Shown: positions 1 to 4,097 of the stretch, piece after piece | Numbering within the stretch: the stretch's first letter is position 1 | How the letters are laid out: each line of letters starts with the position of its first letter | Assembly (NCBI GenBank): GCA_030150085.1 | Contig: JASLGJ010000123.1 | Span: 1-5,301, forward strand | Direction of reading: 5' to 3' | Source: Candidatus Elarobacter sp. | Lineage (GTDB): Bacteria; Vulcanimicrobiota; Vulcanimicrobiia; Vulcanimicrobiales; Vulcanimicrobiaceae | Length of the DNA stretch: 5,301 nucleotides | Notes under the pieces: model-generated | The model's input: only the letters and a program-made list of their open reading frames with translations | Told to the model about the DNA's origin: nothing | The model's database searches: none | Made by a program: the position numbers and the translations under genes

Positions 1-1
1 A

Positions 2-38
2 CGAAGCGACCGCGGTCGTTGTCGAAGCGACCTATCTA
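2..38 (+). promoter_or_regulatory. Possible operator/promoter region upstream of the aldolase gene
   Basis: The 10-mer CGAAGCGACC occurs at 2-11 and again at 23-32, so the copies are 21 bp apart, about two helical turns. Between and overlapping them is the perfect 12-bp palindrome CGACCGCGGTCG at 7-18. TATCTA at 33-38 resembles a -10 box, but no convincing -35 box lies 16-18 bp upstream of it. This geometry is compatible with a regulator-binding site over a promoter for the aldolase operon. It could also be chance in GC-rich DNA, or the tail of an upstream gene: one frame, with its stop codon at 37-39, is open from the window edge. No regulator can be named. Confidence 0.2.
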
Positions 39-135
39 GGAGCACAATGGGGGGAACAACGCTCGCGCGAAGGCGCGGGCCGAGTCCGGACCACAGCGAA
101 GGCGGGGACGGACATCACCGACCGACCGCACCCAG

Positions 136-141
136 AAGGGA
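136..141 (+). promoter_or_regulatory. Ribosome binding site of the aldolase gene
   Basis: AAGGGA lies 8 nt before the ATG at 150. It supports that ATG as the start, although the same frame stays open upstream to the window edge. It is also a better-placed site than the AGGAG at 38-42, which sits only 4 nt before an out-of-frame ATG at 47. Confidence 0.6.
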
Positions 142-149
142 CCGACAGG

Positions 150-1055
150 ATGCTTGCTACGATTCGCCGCCCGACGTTCGACGAGATGAACCTCTCGACC
201 GGCAAGCGCGCGCGCCTTCACACCATGATGTACGAGCACGGCCCCGCCAACGGCACGCTGATGCTGCTCCCGATCGACCAGGGCCTCGAGCACGGCCCGA
301 TCGACTTCTTCGACAACCCCGACGCGCTCGACACCGACTGGGTGCTGCGCCTGGCCGTCGAGGGCAAGTTCTCGGGCATCGCCTACCACATCGGCCTGGC
401 CGAGAAGTACCACAAGCAGTACGCCGGGCGCGTGCCGCTGGTGCTCAAGATCAACGGCAAGACCAACGTGCCGCCCGACGACGAGTCGTTCAGCTCGCTG
501 ACCTCCAGCGTCGAGGACGCGGTCCGCCTGGGCGCGTCGGCGGTCGGCTACACGCTCTACGTCGGCTCGCCCTCGCAAGACGTCGACATCGCGCAGGCCA
601 ACGAGGTGCGGCGCGAGTGCGAGCGCTACGGCATGCCGCTGATCGTGTGGTCGTACCCGCGCGGCTCGGCGATCAAGGCCAAGGGCGGCCAGGACTCGCT
701 CTACGCGGTCGACTACGCGGCCCGCGTGGCGTGCGAGATCGGGGCCGACATCGTCAAGCTCAACGTGCCCAAGTCCGAAGAGGCCGCCTCGGCCTCGCCC
801 AAGCCCTACAACACGCTGAGCATGAGCGAGGCCGACGGCCTGCGCAAGGTCGTCAAGTCGGCCGGCCGGACCCTGGTGCTGGTCTCGGGCGGCTCGAAGA
901 TGGGCGACGAGGACACGATCCACAAGGCCCGCCTGGCGCTGGAGACCGGCTGCGTCGGGCTGATCTTCGGGCGCAACATGTGGCAGCGCAAGTGGGACGA
1001 CGCCATCGCGATGTCGACCCGCATGCACGAGATGATGAAGGAATTCGGCGATTAG
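150..1055 (+). CDS. fbaB: Class I fructose-bisphosphate aldolase (FbaB/DhnA type)
   Basis: This predicted cytoplasmic (beta/alpha)8-barrel enzyme of 301 residues interconverts fructose 1,6-bisphosphate with glyceraldehyde 3-phosphate and dihydroxyacetone phosphate in glycolysis and gluconeogenesis, using a Schiff-base lysine and no metal. Visible motifs, in order, are PIDQGLEHG at about 41-49 (active-site Asp43), VWSYPRG at 166-172 (the family's catalytic Tyr, here Tyr169), GADIVKLN at 198-205 (Schiff-base Lys203), VSGGSK at 245-250 and FGRN at 273-276, the last two being the phosphate-binding loops. Its length is close to the archaeal-type enzymes of 260-300 residues and shorter than E. coli FbaB at about 350. 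The start rests on AAGGGA 8 nt upstream and on the conserved region beginning shortly after. The stop codon overlaps the start of the next gene by one base, so the two are probably translated together. A related DhnA-family aldolase with another substrate, such as 2-amino-3,7-dideoxy-D-threo-hept-6-ulosonate synthase or LsrF, is the main alternative. Confidence 0.9.
   Translation: MLATIRRPTFDEMNLSTGKRARLHTMMYEHGPANGTLMLLPIDQGLEHGPIDFFDNPDALDTDWVLRLAVEGKFSGIAYHIGLAEKYHKQYAGRVPLVLKINGKTNVPPDDESFSSLTSSVEDAVRLGASAVGYTLYVGSPSQDVDIAQANEVRRECERYGMPLIVWSYPRGSAIKAKGGQDSLYAVDYAARVACEIGADIVKLNVPKSEEAASASPKPYNTLSMSEADGLRKVVKSAGRTLVLVSGGSKMGDEDTIHKARLALETGCVGLIFGRNMWQRKWDDAIAMSTRMHEMMKEFGD
1038..1042 (+). 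promoter_or_regulatory. Ribosome binding site that fixes the NifU-like start
   Basis: AAGGA lies inside the last codons of the aldolase gene and ends 8 nt before ATT at 1051. It is the only good Shine-Dalgarno sequence for the downstream frame. It is the main evidence that translation begins at a non-canonical AUU codon. Confidence 0.55.
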
Positions 1056-1287
1056 CACCGCGCTGGCGCTCGAGGACCGCATCGAAGCGGCCCTCGAGCG
1101 CATTCGCCCGGCGATCCGCCGCGACGGCGGCGACGTCTGGCTGATCCGGGTCGAGGACGACGTCGCCTACGTGCAGATGCTGGGCGCCTGCGGCGGCTGC
1201 GCCGCCGCGCACCAGACCCTCAAAGGCGGCATCGAAGCGGTCGTCCGCGCGGACGTCCCCGAAATCCGCACCGTCGAGCACGTCTAG
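1051..1287 (+). CDS. NifU C-terminal domain Fe-S scaffold/carrier protein, probable AUU start
   Basis: This small protein of 78 residues is made of a single NifU-like (Nfu) domain. Family members bind a bridging [4Fe-4S] cluster through a CxxC motif and pass it to target enzymes in the cytoplasm. Visible features are a helix followed by IRRDGGDVWLIRVEDD at 22-37 (the DGGDV hallmark), GACGGC at 45-50 with the cluster cysteines Cys47 and Cys50, then QTLKGGIEAVV and a VPEI-containing C-terminus. Standalone Nfu domains are usually about 70-100 residues, so it looks complete. The frame is closed by TGA at 1036-1038, and no ATG, GTG or TTG occurs before the conserved domain. ATT at 1051 sits 8 nt after AAGGA and shares a base with the aldolase stop (ATTAG). 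CTG at 1063 is a weaker alternative. The overlap implies translational coupling to the aldolase gene. Domain identity is near certain; the start codon is inferred. Confidence 0.85.
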   Translation: MSTALALEDRIEAALERIRPAIRRDGGDVWLIRVEDDVAYVQMLGACGGCAAAHQTLKGGIEAVVRADVPEIRTVEHV

Positions 1288-1335
1288 AGCGGGCGCGTTC
1301 GCGCCGCGTGGTTCTCGGTCGCGCGCATACCGAAG

Positions 1336-1373
1336 CTGCCGCGATTTTGGCACCGCGAAAGCGGCAGGTTTTC
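1336..1373 (+). terminator. Possible Rho-independent terminator after the NifU-like gene
   Basis: CTGCCGC at 1336-1342 is the exact reverse complement of GCGGCAG at 1361-1367, giving a 7-bp GC-rich stem with an 18-nt loop. GTTTTC follows at 1368-1373. It lies about 50 bp after the NifU-like stop codon. The loop is long and the T-run is only four bases, so this is a weak to moderate call. The rest of the roughly 170-bp gap (1288-1458) holds a short GGCGC/GCGCC hairpin at 1292-1305 without a T-run, and no clear promoter. Confidence 0.35.
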
Positions 1374-1458
1374 ATGCCCGGTTCCCCGCATCGAGCGCTC
1401 TCGCGGGTCACGTCCGACCCTTGCCGACCGCTCCTACCGGCGTGAAAAGACCAGCGCG

Positions 1459-1851
1459 ATGAAACAACCGACCAACCGCGACATCCTGACCGCCGTCGAA
1501 GTCCTGACGCGCGATCTCCACCTCTTCCGCGACGTGACGGAATCCCGTTTCGGCCTCATGGGCGAACGCTTCGACGGCATCGACGAGCGCTTCGACGGCA
1601 TCGACAAGCGCTTCGACGGCATCGACTTGACGCTGGCTCAGCACAGTTTGGCCCTCACCGAACTGGCCGGCGACATGGCGACCGTGAAGGCGACGCTCGC
1701 CGAACACGACCGCACGTTCGAGCGGATCGAGACGACCCTCGCGCAGCACGGCGCCGCCCTCACCGAACTGTCCTCGGACGTGACGACCGTGCAAAGGACG
1801 CTGGCAGAGCACGGCCACGAGCTGGCGGACCGGCGCAAGCGCCCCGGCTAG
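1459..1851 (+). CDS. Hypothetical heptad-repeat coiled-coil protein
   Basis: I do not recognise a family for this 130-residue protein; no function is assigned. It has no signal peptide and no membrane segment, so it is probably cytoplasmic. After a helical N-terminus (about 1-35) come three copies of the heptad (E/K)RFDGID at 36-56. Two copies of a five-heptad, 35-residue unit follow, starting TLAQH at residues 58 and 93, each with a second TLAEH 21 residues on (79 and 114). A charged tail, DRRKRPG, ends the protein. Every spacing is a multiple of seven, the signature of a long parallel or antiparallel coiled coil that probably oligomerises. The DNA repeats and normal codon use show that the frame is real. 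The ATG at 1459 has only a weak upstream purine stretch (GAAAAGA). Similar RFDGID-type repeats occur in bacterial proteins of unknown role; a structural or adaptor function is only a possibility. Confidence 0.75.
   Translation: MKQPTNRDILTAVEVLTRDLHLFRDVTESRFGLMGERFDGIDERFDGIDKRFDGIDLTLAQHSLALTELAGDMATVKATLAEHDRTFERIETTLAQHGAALTELSSDVTTVQRTLAEHGHELADRRKRPG
1564..1626 (+). repeat. Three tandem 21-bp repeats coding for RFDGID heptads
   Basis: The copies at 1564-1584, 1585-1605 and 1606-1626 differ only in the first codon (GAA, GAG, AAG). The remaining 18 bases, beginning CGCTTCGACGGC, are identical. Each copy encodes one heptad, so gain or loss of copies would keep both the frame and the coiled-coil register. 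Near identity at the DNA level suggests recent expansion or ongoing homogenisation. Confidence 0.9.
1630..1839 (+). repeat. Two diverged 105-bp repeats (five heptads each)
   Basis: Residues 58-92 and 93-127 align as TLAQHSLALTELAGDMATVK... and TLAQHGAALTELSSDVTTVQ..., encoded by 1630-1734 and 1735-1839. The copies match well through the first 26 residues and diverge after that. They are clearly older than the 21-bp repeats just upstream. Confidence 0.75.
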
Positions 1852-1861
1852 CGTTTCGCTA
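1849..1861. terminator. Small hairpin formed by two convergent stop codons
   Basis: TAGCG (1849-1853), TTT (1854-1856) and CGCTA (1857-1861) form a perfect 5-bp stem with a 3-nt loop. The left TAG is the stop of the coiled-coil gene. The right CTA is the TAG stop of the minus-strand gene, so the two coding regions are only 7 bp apart. There is no T-run on either side, so its strength as a bidirectional terminator is doubtful. Confidence 0.3.
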
Positions 1862-2659
1862 CGGCGCGTTGAGGTTGGAGCCGATCCAGGCGGTGCGCCA
1901 GTGGGCGTAGGTGCCGTCGGCTTCCCAAGCGCGCATGCGCTCGCCGACGAAGGCCACGAGCCCGGCGGCGTCCTTGGGGCAGAAGTAAACTTTCTCGAGC
2001 CGGGTGAAGGGCTTGTCGGCGTTCATCACCGCCAGGCGCGGGTCGGTGCGGACCGCGAGCGCGGCCTCCACCCCGTCGGTGATCATCGCGTCGTACGCGC
2101 CCTCGGCGACCAGGGGCGGGATGGCGAGGTTCTTCTCCACCACCGTCAGCGGCGCGTGGTGGAGGTTCTCGCGGTCGAACGACTCGTTCGTTCCGCCCGG
2201 GTTCAGCGCGACGCGGGTCGTCGGAACGTCCAGCTCGGCCAGGGTGTGGAAGCGCGCGCGGTCGGCGGCGCGGATCAGCGCGACCTTGCCGTCCACCACG
2301 TACGGCGGCGTGAGCAGGCCCGCCGCGGCGCGCTTGGGATCGCGCGACACGCCGCCCATCGCGACGTCGAACTCGCCCGCGACGAGATCGCCGGTCATCG
2401 CCGGCCAGGAGGTGCGCACGAACGCGACCTGCACGCCCAGCGCGGCCGCGAGCGCGCGCGCCACGTCGACGTCGAGCCCGCTCCACGTCCCGTCGGCGGC
2501 CAGATAGGTGTAGGGCTTGTAGTCGCCCGTCATCCCGACCCGCAGCACGCCGCCGCCGCGCACGGTCTCGAGCCGCCCCTCCGCGGCCCGAACGCGGGCC
2601 GTCAGCGCGGGCGCGGCCAGCGCGGCGACGAAGGAGGCGGCGAAGGCGGAACGGCGCAT
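1859..2659 (-). CDS. pheC: Periplasmic cyclohexadienyl dehydratase-like protein (PheC type, SBP fold)
   Basis: The protein has 266 residues, almost exactly the size of Pseudomonas aeruginosa PheC. It is probably exported: an Arg-containing start and hydrophobic stretch (about 1-20) precede a likely signal-peptidase site near 25-26 (VRA-A). The mature part has the family 3 solute-binding fold. PheC enzymes turn prephenate into phenylpyruvate, or arogenate into phenylalanine. PheC-like rather than transporter-like features, by memory of the P. aeruginosa protein, are GVLRVGMTGDYKPYTY at 37-52, TSWP at 83-86, DVAMGGVS at 98-105, NPGGTN at 153-158 and ITDGVEA at 193-199. Glu198 fits the catalytic acid of the family. 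No permease or ATPase gene is adjacent. The ATG at 2659 is preceded by GAAGG. The gene lies 59 bp after metC on the same strand, so co-transcription is plausible. The alternative is a plain amino-acid-binding protein. Confidence 0.75.
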   Translation of the reverse strand: MRRSAFAASFVAALAAPALTARVRAAEGRLETVRGGGVLRVGMTGDYKPYTYLAADGTWSGLDVDVARALAAALGVQVAFVRTSWPAMTGDLVAGEFDVAMGGVSRDPKRAAAGLLTPPYVVDGKVALIRAADRARFHTLAELDVPTTRVALNPGGTNESFDRENLHHAPLTVVEKNLAIPPLVAEGAYDAMITDGVEAALAVRTDPRLAVMNADKPFTRLEKVYFCPKDAAGLVAFVGERMRAWEADGTYAHWRTAWIGSNLNAP

Positions 2660-2666
2660 GGCGCGA

Positions 2667-2671
2667 CCTTC
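2667..2671 (-). promoter_or_regulatory. Ribosome binding site of the PheC-like gene
   Basis: On the minus strand GAAGG precedes the ATG at 2659 with a 7-nt spacer. It supports this start, which also gives a sensible signal peptide. Confidence 0.55.
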
Positions 2672-2677
2672 GCGCCC

Positions 2678-2704
2678 CGCCGGCCCGAGTCCACTAGGCC
2701 GGCG
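2678..2704. other. Intergenic hairpin between metC and the PheC-like gene
   Basis: CGCCGGCC at 2678-2685 and GGCCGGCG at 2697-2704 are a perfect 8-bp inverted repeat around an 11-nt loop. It fills the middle of the 59-bp gap between the metC stop and the next minus-strand start. No T-run follows on either strand. A partial terminator, an RNA-processing or stability stem, or a protein-binding site are all possible. Confidence 0.4.
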
Positions 2705-2718
2705 TCACTTCGATGCGC

Positions 2719-3996
2719 TCAGCGCGCGCTCGCCCCGGCCAGCGCGGCCAGCCCGGCTTCGAGGTCGGCGATCAGGTCGGCGGTGTCCTCGAGCCCGACG
2801 TACAGGCGCACCAGCCGCTCGCCGTACGGCCCGCGGTGCGGCCGCAGCGAGAACGGTGCGACCACGCTCGACACGCCGCCCCAGCTGTAGCCCAGCGCGA
2901 ACAACCGCAGCGCGTCGGCGAACGCGTTGATCGCCGCGCGCGTCGTTCCGGCGCGGAACACGACCGAGAACGAACCGGTCGAGCCGGTGAAGTCGCGCTT
3001 CCACAGCTCGTGGCCGGGACAGCTCGGCAGCGCCGGGTGCAGCACGGTCTCGATCTCCGGCCGCGCGGCGAACCAGCGCGCGAGCGCGAGCGCCGAACGC
3101 TCGATCGCGTCCAAGCGCACCGCCATCGTCTTCATCCCGCGCAGCGCGAGGCTGCAGTCGTCGGGCGAGACCGACTGGCCGAGGTTGTACTGCGTGCGCC
3201 CGACCCGCTCGTAGCCCGCCCGGTCGCGCACCGTCACCGAGCCCAGCAGCAGGTCGCTGTGCCCGCCGACGTACTTGGTCAGGGCCTGCATCGTCACGTC
3301 GGCGCCGTGCGCGAGCGCGTCGAAATGGACTCCCGCGGAGTAGGTGTTGTCGATCGCCACGAGCGCACCGTGGCGGTGCGCCGCCGCGGCGATCGCGGGC
3401 ACGTCCTGAACCTCCATCGTGATCGAGCCCGGGCTCTCGCACCAGATCAAGCGCGTGTTGGGCCGGATCAGCGCTTCGATGCCGGCCCCGATCAGCGGCG
3501 GGTAGTACGACGACGCGACGCCGTAGCGCGCGAGCAGCTCGTCGGCGAACTCCCGGCTCGGCCCGTAGATCGACTCGGGAATCAGCACGTGGTCGCCCGC
3601 CGCGGTGAAGGCGAAGTAGATCAAGCTCAGCCCGGCCTGGCCGCCCGGCGTCAGGAAGGTCCGGTAGCCGTGCTCGAGCTCGCACACCCGCGCCGCCAGC
3701 TCCAGCGTCGTCGGCGTCCCGTAGAGCCCGTAGCTGTACGGCACCTTGTCGTGGTCCCAGTCGTCGGCCAGCGCCTCGGCGTTGCGCGCGACGGTGGTCG
3801 AACCGCGGTAGACCGGCGTCGCCAGCGAGCGAAACCCCTGCGGCGCGAGCGGCTCGGTGCCGACCAGCTTGGTGCGCCAGCCGGTCGTTCCGCGCCCGGC
3901 AGCGGAATCGGATCGGCCGGAAGCGGGAGCCGTCTCGGAAGCGGCAGGGATGCCGGCGTCGCGCCGGGGCGATTCAGAGTCTACGGCTTCGGACAC
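2719..3996 (-). CDS. metC: Cystathionine beta-lyase (PLP-dependent, MetC)
   Basis: This cytoplasmic enzyme of the Cys/Met metabolism PLP family cleaves cystathionine to homocysteine, pyruvate and ammonia, the penultimate part of methionine synthesis by transsulfuration. Numbered from the GTG at 3996 (425 residues), the motifs are YGLYGTPTT at 89-97, ESPGSITMEVQDVPAI at 187-202, AIDNTYSAG at 214-222 with Asp216 pairing to the PLP ring nitrogen, ALTKYVGGHSD at 238-248 with Schiff-base Lys241, and near the end HELWKRDFTGSTGSF, YSWGG and RLYVGLED. The ESPGSITMEV and KRDFTGS strings match E. coli MetC closely, which favours beta-lyase over gamma-synthase. The start is uncertain. About 38 low-complexity residues precede the first conserved block (WRTKL), so it is longer than the 395-residue E. 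coli enzyme. An ATG at 4074 would add 26 Arg-rich residues. The Arg next to the PLP-phosphate Tyr in E. coli appears as Leu91 here. Confidence 0.88.
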   Translation of the reverse strand: MSEAVDSESPRRDAGIPAASETAPASGRSDSAAGRGTTGWRTKLVGTEPLAPQGFRSLATPVYRGSTTVARNAEALADDWDHDKVPYSYGLYGTPTTLELAARVCELEHGYRTFLTPGGQAGLSLIYFAFTAAGDHVLIPESIYGPSREFADELLARYGVASSYYPPLIGAGIEALIRPNTRLIWCESPGSITMEVQDVPAIAAAAHRHGALVAIDNTYSAGVHFDALAHGADVTMQALTKYVGGHSDLLLGSVTVRDRAGYERVGRTQYNLGQSVSPDDCSLALRGMKTMAVRLDAIERSALALARWFAARPEIETVLHPALPSCPGHELWKRDFTGSTGSFSVVFRAGTTRAAINAFADALRLFALGYSWGGVSSVVAPFSLRPHRGPYGERLVRLYVGLEDTADLIADLEAGLAALAGASAR

Positions 3997-4073
3997 GCTC
4001 GCGCTCTTCGCGCTCCGGTAACGCCGACCTCGGCATCCTCGGCCGACGTGCGGCGCGCGACGCGACCGGGACA

Positions 4074-4087
4074 TCGGCTCGAGCCGA
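4074..4087. other. 14-bp perfect palindrome upstream of metC
   Basis: TCGGCTCGAGCCGA is a perfect palindrome in the gap between the stop of the lipocalin-like gene and metC, at the ATG 4074 alternative start. A dimeric regulator could bind such a site. A chance occurrence in GC-rich DNA is as likely. The rest of the roughly 100-bp gap (3997-4097) shows no obvious promoter or terminator. Confidence 0.2.
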
Positions 4088-4097
4088 CCGCCAGACG

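Noticed and set aside
1..149. Extension of the aldolase upstream of 150, since its frame is open to the window edge
   Set aside because: The extra residues do not resemble aldolase N-termini, and AAGGGA is well placed for the ATG at 150. Open frames are expected by chance in such GC-rich DNA.
36..1103. Long minus-strand frame opposite the aldolase
   Set aside because: It has low-complexity Val/Arg/Ala/Asp composition typical of the antisense of GC-rich genes, and no recognisable domain.
47..1144. Long plus-strand frame beginning at an ATG behind AGGAG (38-42)
   Set aside because: The translation is Arg/Pro/Gly-rich with no family resemblance and overlaps the aldolase, whose motifs are clear. 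The AGGAG spacing is only 4 nt. It is a GC-driven shadow frame.
1564..1626. Regularly spaced repeats as a CRISPR-like array
   Set aside because: The repeats are directly adjacent with no spacers, are in frame and encode coiled-coil heptads.
1901..2890. Long plus-strand frame across the PheC-like gene
   Set aside because: It is antisense to PheC-type motifs, with biased composition and no ribosome binding site or domain.
3953..3967. CCGGCG-TCG-CGCCGG hairpin as a terminator before metC
   Set aside because: It falls inside the likely N-terminal coding part of metC, has only a 3-nt loop and no T-run. Such stems are frequent in this base composition.
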